Assembly (NCBI GenBank): GCA_023663655.1
Contig: JAMPGZ010000015.1
Span: 1-61,338 of the forward strand
Source of the DNA: Lachnospiraceae bacterium
GTDB taxonomy: Bacteria > Bacteroidota > Bacteroidia > Bacteroidales > Muribaculaceae
Length of the DNA stretch: 61,338 nt
Reading direction: 5' to 3'
Below the pieces are notes generated by a model. The model saw nothing but the letters and a program-made list of their open reading frames with translations. It ran no database searches and was not told the DNA's origin. The position numbers were made by a program, and so were the translations under genes. Shown piece after piece: positions 1 to 8,414 of this stretch (the first letter of the stretch is position 1; each line of letters starts with the position of its first letter).

Positions 1-208
1 GTCCATTAATCAATGTGCACAGACCACCAACACGAAGCTGCCGTCACTACCGGATTCGGGGATACGCATTCATTCCCCATACGCACCGAGGGCTCCCGAC
101 GACACACCCTTGTCCACAAAAACCATACGGCTCATAATTGTACTCTTGCGGTTCACACCGGCAAGAGCAATGCCATATCCGGACTTTTCTGTGATAATAA
201 TGGGGTAT
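1..208. other. left edge, no supported gene
   Basis: No convincing gene is visible. A plus-strand reading frame at 13-210 has an unnatural His/Thr-rich composition and no recognisable motif. On the minus strand a frame with no ATG near its beginning runs from about 209 to a TGA at 70-72 and reads protein-like (IALAGVNRKSTIMSRMVF), but it sits immediately behind the terminator of the glycogen cluster and has no promoter. It may be a gene remnant or chance. Confidence 0.3.
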
Positions 209-254
209 AAAAAAACATCATAATGATGCCGTGGGATACGACATCATTATGATG
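209..254 (-). terminator. intrinsic terminator of glycogen operon
   Basis: Perfect 13-base inverted repeat: 216-228 (CATCATAATGATG) pairs with 242-254 (CATCATTATGATG) around a 13-base loop. On the minus strand it is followed by seven T (209-215 on the plus strand are A). It lies 21 bases past the stop of the GH57 gene, so it should end the minus-strand glycogen operon. Confidence 0.85.
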
Positions 255-275
255 ATATGAAATGCAGTGTAGTTA

Positions 276-1727
276 CTATTCTTTAGAGTCGTCAGAAGCG
301 GCTTTAGTCTTTCGAGTAGCTTTTTTTGCGGTGGTTTTAGCTTTCTTTACCTCCTTGGCTTTTTTCTCCGGTTTTTCATCTGATTCCTTTTCCGCCAAAG
401 CCTTGCGTGTAGCGTGTTCTTCGTTGAAGTGTTCAAGGTTGTTGCGCATTGATGCCACTTCTTTATTGAGCACCTCTATCTCGGTTGCTTGATTGCGGAT
501 GGTGGTGAGCAGTGAGTTCAATTCCTCATTCTCGATAGAGAGCGGATACTGCTCTTCAACACGGACGATGAAATCGGCAAGCACATTCATGTAGTTGGTG
601 AATGCCTGGAACGGGGTCTCGTAAGGGCTGAACATTGCGTGTACGGCTCCGTCGTTGAGGTGCTTTGTCGACATATAGAAGAAATGGTCACTTGCCTGAA
701 GATAAGTCCAGTCCTGCTTAAGACGGCGGTCGGTACATAGACGCACACGCTCGGCTACGGAATAAAGTTTGTTGAACGCTTCGTTCTGCAGTTTGTTTCC
801 AAGCCATGCGCTTGTGTCGCGAGCTTCGTCAGCCCAGGAGATGGGGTGGAGCACACTGAGAGTGTCGACAGCCTTGCACTTTGCCACTACTTCCGAAGGA
901 GTCCAGAAATCGATTCCTTTCTGTTCGGCAAATCGTGGAAGCGCTTCAAGGAACTGGAATATTCCGCTTTCGCGCGGCTGTATCTCTCCAAATGTCTCAA
1001 GGCTCATGAAGAGGTTGATCACCTGTTCTTCAGCCGGAGTGTTGGCGATCCAGTCGATATACTTGTCGGCGGTCAATGGATATGCGTCCCACTCGTGGTT
1101 GCTGAAACGGAACGAGATATCATCGCTGAGTTTGTCATTCTTTAGCAGCAATTTAAGCTTGGGACAAGTCGCTGCTGAGTATACATAGTTGGGCGATTTC
1201 CATCCGAGGATGTGCTTGGCGCCTTCAGTCACGCAACCCTTGTAGCCGAGTTCATGAATCATCGGAGCCATTTCGTCGCAATAGATAAGCTCGGTATTGC
1301 GGAGCACTTTAGGATGCTGTCCGAACAGCTCGAATATCTTTTCATCATGGCTCTTCACCTGAAGGGCAAATTCTTCAGGATCGACGAGCGATGAAAGCGA
1401 GTGCGCATAAGTCTCGGCGAGGAATTCCACATGACCGGTATCGGCAAGTTTCTTCAGCAGGTCGATAAATTCGGGCACATATTGCTCAAATTGTTCCAAT
1501 GCGATTCCTGAGATGGAAAGCGCGCAACGGAACTTGCCGTTGGTAGCCTCAATCATGCGCAGCAATGTTTCAGCAGCCGGAATGTAGCTTCTGTGCGCTA
1601 TGCGGGTCACGATGTCGTCGTTGGCGAAATCATCGTAGTAATAATGGTCATTTCCTATATCGAAAAAACGGTATCTTTTAAGCCTGAACGGCTGATGAAT
1701 CTGAAAATAAAAACAAATAGCTTTCAT
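276..1727 (-). CDS. glycoside hydrolase family 57 alpha-amylase-like enzyme
   Basis: Predicted cytoplasmic GH57 enzyme acting on alpha-1,4-glucans, 483 residues. The family's conserved regions appear in order: HQP at 11-13, GHVEFLAETYAHS at about 98-110, NTELIY with the probable nucleophile Glu146, SDD with the probable acid Asp at 202-203, and ETFGE at 244-248. There is no signal peptide. After the catalytic part come a short coiled coil (about 395-440) and a Lys/Ala-rich tail (about 450-483), which is unusual for an enzyme of this family. It is the last gene of a minus-strand operon with a GT4 and a GH133 enzyme, a grouping typical of glycogen metabolism in Bacteroidota. The exact specificity (amylase, branching or transferase) cannot be read from the sequence. 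Confidence 0.9.
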   Translation of the reverse strand: MKAICFYFQIHQPFRLKRYRFFDIGNDHYYYDDFANDDIVTRIAHRSYIPAAETLLRMIEATNGKFRCALSISGIALEQFEQYVPEFIDLLKKLADTGHVEFLAETYAHSLSSLVDPEEFALQVKSHDEKIFELFGQHPKVLRNTELIYCDEMAPMIHELGYKGCVTEGAKHILGWKSPNYVYSAATCPKLKLLLKNDKLSDDISFRFSNHEWDAYPLTADKYIDWIANTPAEEQVINLFMSLETFGEIQPRESGIFQFLEALPRFAEQKGIDFWTPSEVVAKCKAVDTLSVLHPISWADEARDTSAWLGNKLQNEAFNKLYSVAERVRLCTDRRLKQDWTYLQASDHFFYMSTKHLNDGAVHAMFSPYETPFQAFTNYMNVLADFIVRVEEQYPLSIENEELNSLLTTIRNQATEIEVLNKEVASMRNNLEHFNEEHATRKALAEKESDEKPEKKAKEVKKAKTTAKKATRKTKAASDDSKE

Positions 1728-1763
1728 AAGCTTCGTAGTTTTAGGTATGTAATTGGTTTTCTA

Positions 1764-3026
1764 TTAATTGCGGTGTAGGACTTTGTTGTAGATATCGATC
1801 ACTTTTCTGCCTGCCTTATCCCATGTTATCTGGTTCACCTCGGCGAGCCCGTCCTCACGGAGCTGATTGTACATTGCCGGATAGGTGACGATAGAGTATA
1901 TGGCATCAGCCATGGCGTCGATGTCCCAGTAGTCGGTCTTTATCACGTTGGTGAGGATTTCAGCGCAACCGCTCTGCTTGGAGATGATGGAGGGGACACC
2001 CATCTGCATTGCTTCAAGCGGCGAGATGCCGAATGGTTCTGAAACCGAAGGCATGATATACACGTCGCTCGCTTTCAACATTTCATATACCTGTTTTCCT
2101 TTCTGGAATCCGGGGAAATGGAAACGGTCGGCGATACCTCTTTCTGCGGCGAGAGTGATCATTTTTTCCATCATGTCGCCGCTTCCTGCCATCACGAATC
2201 TCACATTGTGATTGTTTTTCAACACACGAGCGGCAGCTTCAACAAAGTATTCCGGACCCTTCTGCATGGTGATACGTCCTAAGAATGTCACCACTTTCTC
2301 TTTTGCGCGTGGCGGATTGACGTTGAGCAGTTCCTCGCTCAACGGGGTCACGGCGTTGTGTACTGTAGTGACTTTATTCGGGTCGATGCCGTATTTTTCA
2401 ATTACGGTGTTGCGAGTCAGATTACTTACTGTGATTATGTGGTCGGCGTGGAGCATACCGTCGCGTTCGATGTTATACACCGTGGGGTTGACGTTGCCGC
2501 GTGAACGGTCGAAGTCGGTGGCGTGTACATGGATCACAAGCGGCTTTCCTGTCACCTGCTTGGCATGGATTCCGGCAGGGTAGGTGAGCCAATCGTGGGA
2601 GTGTATCACGTCAAACTCTTCTGTTCTTGCGATCACACCTGCGCAGATGGAATAATTGTTTATTTCCTCAAGCAGATTGTCGGGATAACGTCCGGAGAAC
2701 TCAATACATCCGAGGTCGTTAAGACGCATATAATTGAAGTCGGCATAGATGTGGTCGCGCAGACGGAAATATTCGTCGGGATTCATCACGTTGCCGATGC
2801 GGCTTTCAACGTATTCACGGCTGACATCGCGCCATGCGACCGGAGTTTGAGATGTGCCTATGATTTTGGCGAAACTCTTATCTTCGTCACCATGTGGCTT
2901 CGGTATAACAAAGGTGATGTCCATGTCGCCGCATTCCCACATACCTTTTGTGAGTCCGTAGCTGGCAGTTCCGAGACCGCCTAAAATATGAGGGGGGAAT
3001 TCCCACCCAAACATTAATGCTTTCAT
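1764..3026 (-). CDS. GT4 glycosyltransferase, glycogen synthase-like
   Basis: 420-residue GT-B fold glycosyltransferase of family 4. The N-terminus has the glycine loop of starch/glycogen synthases (FGWEFPPHILGGLGTASYG, 7-25). The C-terminal half has the sugar-nucleotide site, including GSGDMMEKM and the EX7E-type motif EPFGISPLEAMQMGVPS. Flanked by GH133 upstream (9-base gap) and GH57 downstream, it most likely builds alpha-1,4-glucan from a nucleotide glucose. It is shorter than the GT5 GlgA enzymes and of a different family, so the glgA symbol is not assigned. Confidence 0.88.
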   Translation of the reverse strand: MKALMFGWEFPPHILGGLGTASYGLTKGMWECGDMDITFVIPKPHGDEDKSFAKIIGTSQTPVAWRDVSREYVESRIGNVMNPDEYFRLRDHIYADFNYMRLNDLGCIEFSGRYPDNLLEEINNYSICAGVIARTEEFDVIHSHDWLTYPAGIHAKQVTGKPLVIHVHATDFDRSRGNVNPTVYNIERDGMLHADHIITVSNLTRNTVIEKYGIDPNKVTTVHNAVTPLSEELLNVNPPRAKEKVVTFLGRITMQKGPEYFVEAAARVLKNNHNVRFVMAGSGDMMEKMITLAAERGIADRFHFPGFQKGKQVYEMLKASDVYIMPSVSEPFGISPLEAMQMGVPSIISKQSGCAEILTNVIKTDYWDIDAMADAIYSIVTYPAMYNQLREDGLAEVNQITWDKAGRKVIDIYNKVLHRN

Positions 3027-3035
3027 GGCAAGATG

Positions 3036-4979
3036 TTATGCATTTAGTTTTTTTAGATTTCTTAGTGTGCGGAGCACTTCAGCCACGCAGGTGGCATGGG
3101 AAATGGCTCCTCTGCCGGTAAATGGAGGGTTGCCGTCATAAAGCTGGGAGATGGAGCCGATGCAGCCATTGCTCATTTCGTCTTCAAATCCTATGAGCAT
3201 ACGGTCGATGTAGCTTATGCCACTCATGCCGAATACTTTTATATAGGCGTCGGCATACATTCCGATAAGCCATGGACGGGCGGTGCCGTTGTGATAAGCC
3301 TTTATGCGGTCTTCGGGGCTGCCCACATAGAATGGATGGTAACCGTAGCTCTTCGGCGACAGTGTGCGCAACCCTTTTGGGGTGAGCAGCTCGCGGGTCA
3401 CAACGTCGAGCACGCCTTTGCGTTGACGACGGTCGAGCGGTGAGTAGTCCATGCCCACAGCGATAGCCATGTTGGGTCGCACTGCAAGTTCGGAATAAGA
3501 ACCGTTGACGTAATCGTGCAGATAACCGTAATCATTAAGGAATGTGCTGACAAATGATGATTTTGCTTGTTCGGCGAGTGTCAGCCAGTTTTCACGGCGG
3601 CTGTGATAGCCGTCAATGTTTTCAGTCAGGTTGGCGGCAAACATCAGCGCGTTGTACCATAATGCATTGAATTCAACCAGATATCCTGAGCGCGGAATGA
3701 GCGGCCAGCCGTTGATTGTGGCGTTCATCCATGATACCGGAGTGTTGGTGCCTGTGGTGCCAACGAGTCCGTTGGTGTCAACTTGGAGGTTAGGGTGTCC
3801 GCCGGCTATGATCCAGTCAAGAGCGTCGGCAAGGAAAGGAAGGTATCTTTCTCTTGCGGCATCCATGCCTGCCGATTTGCTGTATTGTTGGATGCTCCAT
3901 GCTGCCCAAAGCGGCACGTCGGGAAGATCGATGGCATTGATGCGGCTGTCGAGCATCTCATTGTCCATGTAGTTGCGGTATGCCTTGGTGGCGGTCTCCA
4001 TGATGTTATGGAAGTCTTCGTCGTGTCCTATGGCGAGAGTTGTGCCGGGTAGGGCGATGAAGATGTCGCGCGCTCTTATCTCTCCCCACGGATAACCCGA
4101 TACGATGTATTCTCCATCGGGGTTCTTGATATAGAATTGCTTTGCGGCGTTTTTCAGGCAATTGTAGAAACTTGAGCGCTTGGTGCGGCTTGCTACTTCA
4201 TGCTCATACATCTTGGCGAGTGAACGTGGCGATGTCTCGCTTACTCCTGCCGAGAAAATGATTGATTCGCCCTTTTTGATCGGAATCTCGAAATAGCCCG
4301 GCACCCACAGGTCTTCAGTGTAGGGTAGTCCGCGTTCGAGGTCTTTCACATATTCGATGCCGTTGTACCAATTGGGGTTGGAAACCCATGTGGGCTTGCG
4401 GCTGAATTGCATATATAGGGTGGGGAATCCGGGATAAAGGCAGAATCCCATGCCGTTGTTTATTTCTTGCGCATCCTGATTGAGTCGGTCGTTCTGGACC
4501 ACGAGCTGGTTGGCTTCACGGAACGCGAGGAACGGACGGAACTGCAATGTGGTCGGTGAGTGCGCTTCGACGAGTGTGTACCGGATGAGGATGCGGTTCT
4601 CCTCGGAACTGAACACCATCTCTTTTGTCAGGATCACTCCTCCCACGCGGTAGGTGGTGCGGGGCACACTTTCACAATCATATTCACGGATGTACTTATG
4701 TCCGTTGGGACTGTACACTCCCCCGGAATAACGGTGTAGTCCGAGATTGAACGGGGCGCCGTGCTGGATCACTGTTTCATCAAGGGTGGAAAGCATGACA
4801 AAGGATTTATTGTCCATCTCGGGAATCGGGATGACAAGCAATCCGTGTTGCTTGCGTGTATTGCATCCTACAATTGATGAGCAATGATATGCGCCGGCTT
4901 GATTCGTTCGGAGCATTTCCTTTGATAAGGATTGCTCCAGGTTAATCATGAGGTTTTTATCAAATTTAAGATAACTCAT
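3036..4979 (-). CDS. glycogen debranching enzyme, GH133 type
   Basis: 647-residue bacterial-type glycogen debranching enzyme. The N-terminal domain (about 1-240) carries the family signature around NQAGAYHCSSIVGCNTRKQHGLL. The C-terminal alpha/alpha barrel (about 290-640) carries the amylo-alpha-1,6-glucosidase blocks QVDTNGLVGTTGTNTPVSWM and LVEFNALWYNALMF. There is no signal peptide, so it should act on cytoplasmic glycogen, removing alpha-1,6-linked branches. It is the first gene of the three-gene operon; 124 AT-rich bases separate it from the lipid kinase gene. No consensus -7 box was recognised there. Confidence 0.93.
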   Translation of the reverse strand: MSYLKFDKNLMINLEQSLSKEMLRTNQAGAYHCSSIVGCNTRKQHGLLVIPIPEMDNKSFVMLSTLDETVIQHGAPFNLGLHRYSGGVYSPNGHKYIREYDCESVPRTTYRVGGVILTKEMVFSSEENRILIRYTLVEAHSPTTLQFRPFLAFREANQLVVQNDRLNQDAQEINNGMGFCLYPGFPTLYMQFSRKPTWVSNPNWYNGIEYVKDLERGLPYTEDLWVPGYFEIPIKKGESIIFSAGVSETSPRSLAKMYEHEVASRTKRSSFYNCLKNAAKQFYIKNPDGEYIVSGYPWGEIRARDIFIALPGTTLAIGHDEDFHNIMETATKAYRNYMDNEMLDSRINAIDLPDVPLWAAWSIQQYSKSAGMDAARERYLPFLADALDWIIAGGHPNLQVDTNGLVGTTGTNTPVSWMNATINGWPLIPRSGYLVEFNALWYNALMFAANLTENIDGYHSRRENWLTLAEQAKSSFVSTFLNDYGYLHDYVNGSYSELAVRPNMAIAVGMDYSPLDRRQRKGVLDVVTRELLTPKGLRTLSPKSYGYHPFYVGSPEDRIKAYHNGTARPWLIGMYADAYIKVFGMSGISYIDRMLIGFEDEMSNGCIGSISQLYDGNPPFTGRGAISHATCVAEVLRTLRNLKKLNA

Positions 4980-5103
4980 TGTGTTATATTGTTGTATTTT
5001 AATGTTTAGGCTATTGAGTTTTTAGTTCAATGGTATTGTCATCACAATTTTAATGATATTTTTCGAATTTAGCAAAAAAATATTAATTATAATCGTTGTG
5101 AAT

Positions 5104-6081
5104 TCATTTTTTTGAATAAAATAGCCGCGAAAAGGCACAACTTATGTCCTTAAACATATTTCCGACGGGAGTTATTATCGGACGGAACTCCGATTGCTCG
5201 GTCGGGGTGAATATCTTCAAGGATTTTGCGTGGCATTTAATTTCCATAGTGTCGGTTATCCTTACAGGCTCGCCGTCGATGTGTGCCGGTCCATCCTCTT
5301 TCCGGTATATTACAGCCGATGGCGCGCGGAAAGTGTGGATCAAAGTATTGCTGTTGATATAGCCGGTGAATAGATCCACACCCACTAAGGCGGTGTCGAG
5401 CGGGGTGCCGGCATGGACTATTGTTATGTCGAGCAATCCGTCAGTGATGCTTGCATCGGGAGCTATATAGGCGTTGTTGCCATATTGCGACGCGTTGCAG
5501 CAGGCTATGAGAAACGCTTTTTCAGTAAGGACGTGTCCGTTGGCGCTGACGGCATATACCTGTGGGTGGAATTTCACGTATTCGGAAATTGCGCTTTTTA
5601 TGTAGGCGAGTTTGCCGCGACGCTGCTGACGTGCGAAATTATCGCTTACGGCAGCGTCAAACCCGACGCCGAATGTGCAGAAGAACGGACGGTCGTTCAC
5701 ACTTCCGTGATCGCACTTCACTATATTGTCGGCTGCTATTATCTTGAGGGCTTTGACGGGATCTATGGGGATCTCAAGATGCCTTGCAAGCCCGTTGCCC
5801 GATCCGCAGGGGATTATTCCGAGAGCAGTGTCGGTGTTGCAGAGGGCTGCCGCCGTTTCGTTGACGGTGCCGTCGCCTCCTGCCGCAAGAACGCCGTAAA
5901 AATTTTCAGCCACTGCCTTTCCGGCAAGCCTCGTGGCATCGCCTCCGGCACAGGTGTAGGCTGTTGTTATGTTATATCCAAATGGTTCAAGACGCTCTTT
6001 TACAAGATTTTCAATGTAGCCTTTGTCACCGACACCCGATATCGGATTAATTATTAATAGTAGTTGGCGTTTTGTATTCAT
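5104..6081 (-). CDS. diacylglycerol/lipid kinase family protein (YegS/BmrU type)
   Basis: About 325 residues, in the length range of the soluble lipid kinase family. It shows INPISGVGDKG near the N-terminus and the nucleotide-binding GGDGTVNE motif about 65 residues later, then CGSGNGLARHL. Family members phosphorylate diacylglycerol or related lipids at the membrane surface. An upstream ATG at 6111 exists, but the -7 element at 6109-6116 would put the transcript start downstream of it, so the ATG at 6081 (MNTKRQLLLII) is preferred. Monocistronic by position. Confidence 0.88.
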   Translation of the reverse strand: MNTKRQLLLIINPISGVGDKGYIENLVKERLEPFGYNITTAYTCAGGDATRLAGKAVAENFYGVLAAGGDGTVNETAAALCNTDTALGIIPCGSGNGLARHLEIPIDPVKALKIIAADNIVKCDHGSVNDRPFFCTFGVGFDAAVSDNFARQQRRGKLAYIKSAISEYVKFHPQVYAVSANGHVLTEKAFLIACCNASQYGNNAYIAPDASITDGLLDITIVHAGTPLDTALVGVDLFTGYINSNTLIHTFRAPSAVIYRKEDGPAHIDGEPVRITDTMEIKCHAKSLKIFTPTEQSEFRPIITPVGNMFKDISCAFSRLFYSKK

Positions 6082-6108
6082 TAGACTTTGAAATATACGA
6101 GATTGATA

Positions 6109-6116
6109 CAAAGATA
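6109..6116 (-). promoter_or_regulatory. -7 promoter element of lipid kinase gene
   Basis: On the minus strand this reads TATCTTTG, a full match to the Bacteroidota -7 consensus TAnnTTTG, 27 bases upstream of the chosen start codon. The -33 TTTG is not clear. Confidence 0.55.
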
Positions 6117-6139
6117 CATTTTATGTACCAATAAAACAA

Positions 6140-6172
6140 ATGACCCGCGTAATCATTGATAACGCGGGTCAT
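6140..6172 (-). terminator. intrinsic terminator after lpxA
   Basis: ATGACCCGCGT (6140-6150) pairs with ACGCGGGTCAT (6162-6172), an 11-base perfect stem with an 11-base loop. On the minus strand it is followed by a T-rich run (TTGTTTTATT). It lies 30 bases beyond the lpxA stop. Confidence 0.8.
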
Positions 6173-6201
6173 ATTTAAAAATTTTTAGCGTAGCTTCAGC
6201 C

Positions 6202-6987
6202 TTATTCCAATTCGGTGGGAATTGCCACGATTTTCAGGTCGTGGTTGCGGATAAAGTCAACGATATTGGATCGGATGTCGCTTGGAGCCACATCGGCTTC
6301 AATGCGTTGCAACGCGTTGAACACCGATGTTCCCGATTGATAGAGATGGCGGTAGCTTTTTGCCACGTCGTCAATCTGATCGGGAGTGAATCCGTGCTTG
6401 CCCATTATGATGGCGTTGATGCCGTAGTAGGATGCAGGATTGTGGGCAATCACCACGTAGGGTGGCACATTGCCGAGTATGCGGCAACCGCCTTTTATGA
6501 GCACCCAGTCGCCCACCTCGCTGCGTTCGTGAAGCATGGCTCCTGAGGATAGGATAGTGCATTTTCCTACTTTGCAGTCGCCGGCGATCATGGTGCCGTT
6601 TCCGAGCACTGTTCTTCCGGCAATCACGCTGTCATGACCGATGTGGCTTTCTGCAGCGATAAAACAGTCATCGCCGATGAATGTGCCGCCGGTAGAACGT
6701 ATTCCACGGTTTATGATCACATATTCGCGGATGATGTTGTTGTCGCCGATATGGCAGTAGGTGCTTTCCCCTTTCCAACGGAAGTCCTGAGGGTCGGCTC
6801 CGATGATGGCGCCTTGGTAGACTTTATTGTGCTTTCCCATGCGAGTGCCTTTGATGACACTTGCATAAGGCATGATTTCGCAGTCGTCGCCAATCTCTAC
6901 ATCGGCATCGATATAAGCGAACGGATGAATGGTGACATTCTTTCCGATTTTGGCTGACGGATCTACGTGAGATAGTGGACTAATCAT
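6202..6987 (-). CDS. lpxA: acyl-ACP--UDP-N-acetylglucosamine O-acyltransferase
   Basis: First enzyme of lipid A synthesis, moving a 3-hydroxyacyl chain from ACP to UDP-GlcNAc in the cytoplasm. The 261 residues match LpxA in length. The N-terminal two thirds is hexapeptide-repeat left-handed beta helix (IGKNVTIHPFAYIDADVEIGDDC). It keeps a GADPQDFRWKGE block resembling the LpxA PQD motif, and the catalytic-His region AAESHIGHDSVIAG. The C-terminus is the usual small helical domain. The start lies only 26 bases past the stop of the efflux outer-membrane gene, without a clear terminator between, so transcription may continue from the efflux operon. The gene is not next to lpxC/fabZ or lpxD in this window. 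Confidence 0.93.
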   Translation of the reverse strand: MISPLSHVDPSAKIGKNVTIHPFAYIDADVEIGDDCEIMPYASVIKGTRMGKHNKVYQGAIIGADPQDFRWKGESTYCHIGDNNIIREYVIINRGIRSTGGTFIGDDCFIAAESHIGHDSVIAGRTVLGNGTMIAGDCKVGKCTILSSGAMLHERSEVGDWVLIKGGCRILGNVPPYVVIAHNPASYYGINAIIMGKHGFTPDQIDDVAKSYRHLYQSGTSVFNALQRIEADVAPSDIRSNIVDFIRNHDLKIVAIPTELE

Positions 6988-7013
6988 AATTTTTTAGGTA
7001 TTAAATTTTTTAT

Positions 7014-8393
7014 TTATCGTCCACCGCCTAATGCCTGATAGAGATTGATTGCTGCACGAGCCTTGGCATTTTCACAAGCGACTTGTGAAATTTGAGCGCC
7101 AAGAAGACTTTGTTGAGCGGTCAATACTTCAAGATAGGTTGATGAACCGTCTAAAGTTAGCAATTCTTCGGTATATTCCACAGCTTTTTCAAGTTTTTCT
7201 ACCTGATGAACCAGCAATTCCGATTTTTCGCTATTCTTTGCATAAAGAACCAGAGCGTTGCTCACCTCGGCGCTTGCGCTCATGAGAGTGTGCTCGAAGT
7301 TGTTCATCGCCTGCTTCTGCTGTGCTTTTGCAGCTTCAAGATTGGAGATGAGTTGTCCACGGGCAAAGAGGGGAGCTGAAAGTGAACCGGCGAGCTGAAT
7401 GAACCATTTGCCGGGATTCACGATCATTGAACCGAGAAGGTTGGTGAAACCGCCGTTGGAGGTAAGTGTCACACCGGGATAGAATGCTGAACGGGCTTGA
7501 TTGGTGGCGTAATATGCAACGGCAAGCGATTGTTCGGCGGCACGCACATCAGGACGTGATGCCAGCTCACGCATAGGTACTCCCTCGCGGATGATAGCCG
7601 GAGCTACGAAAGTAGCGCCTACAGGCACATCCCAAGTGCGGGGTTCGGTGTTCAGAAGGAGAGAGAGTGTGTTCTGTGCTTCGTGAAGCGACACTTCAAG
7701 ATCGGTGATTGAGCCGAGGATGTTGTAATAGTTAGCCTCGCTTTGCACCACCGCAGTCTCTCTTACTCTACCTGCAAGTTTAAGATTCTTCATCACCTGC
7801 ACGCTTTCGTTCCAGTATTCAGCGGTCTGACGGCTTATCTGGAGCTGTTTTTCAAGCATGGCGATAGTGTAATAGCAGTTGGCGATTCCGGCTATGAGCT
7901 GTGAACGCACAGCCTGGCAATAAGCCTCGCTTTGAAGAAGAGCCGCTTTGGCGCTGCGGTTAGAGTTGAGCAACTTGCCAAACAGGTCTACCTCCCAGCT
8001 TACAGCGATGGGTAGCTGGTAGGTCCAGTTGATAGTTGAATGGTCGTATGACGCTCCTGCTCCGTTGGGAGTGAATGCAATTGACGGCAGATAAGACAAT
8101 CTTGCTCCTTTAAGGCGTGCGTGAGCGATGTCGATGTTCAGCTTGGCATTCTGCAAGTCGACGTTGTTGTCGAGCGCTTTTTGAATTAATTGTGCGAGTG
8201 CCGGATCGGTGAACACGTCTTGCCATTGCAGGTTGCCGAATGCCTCGGAATTGGATTCTGCGTCACGAGCTTCGGCATATTGAGCTGTAGTAGCATTGTC
8301 GGTGGGCATATTGAACTTTTTGTAAATGTGGCAGCTCGAAAGAGCCCCCACACTTACAAGTATTAATGCCACACGAGATATTTTGTTGAACAT
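7014..8393 (-). CDS. RND efflux outer membrane lipoprotein (TolC/NodT family)
   Basis: 459 residues. An N-terminal lipoprotein signal ends in the lipobox LSSC (about 18-21), followed by two copies of the outer-membrane efflux protein repeat, rich in long alternating Ala/Leu helices typical of the TolC periplasmic tunnel. It should form the outer-membrane channel of the tripartite pump whose transporter and adaptor genes lie just upstream (21-base gap). It is the last efflux gene in the operon; lpxA follows closely. Confidence 0.92.
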   Translation of the reverse strand: MFNKISRVALILVSVGALSSCHIYKKFNMPTDNATTAQYAEARDAESNSEAFGNLQWQDVFTDPALAQLIQKALDNNVDLQNAKLNIDIAHARLKGARLSYLPSIAFTPNGAGASYDHSTINWTYQLPIAVSWEVDLFGKLLNSNRSAKAALLQSEAYCQAVRSQLIAGIANCYYTIAMLEKQLQISRQTAEYWNESVQVMKNLKLAGRVRETAVVQSEANYYNILGSITDLEVSLHEAQNTLSLLLNTEPRTWDVPVGATFVAPAIIREGVPMRELASRPDVRAAEQSLAVAYYATNQARSAFYPGVTLTSNGGFTNLLGSMIVNPGKWFIQLAGSLSAPLFARGQLISNLEAAKAQQKQAMNNFEHTLMSASAEVSNALVLYAKNSEKSELLVHQVEKLEKAVEYTEELLTLDGSSTYLEVLTAQQSLLGAQISQVACENAKARAAINLYQALGGGR

Positions 8394-8414
8394 ATCGTTT
8401 CTTGGGTTATTTGA

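Noticed and set aside
13-210. 65-codon plus-strand frame at the left edge
   Set aside because: Composition rich in His and Thr with no motif, opposed to a terminator region, and no promoter seen.
846-1145. Open frames antisense to GH57 and other long genes
   Set aside because: Shadows of GC-rich codons on the opposite strand of well-supported genes.
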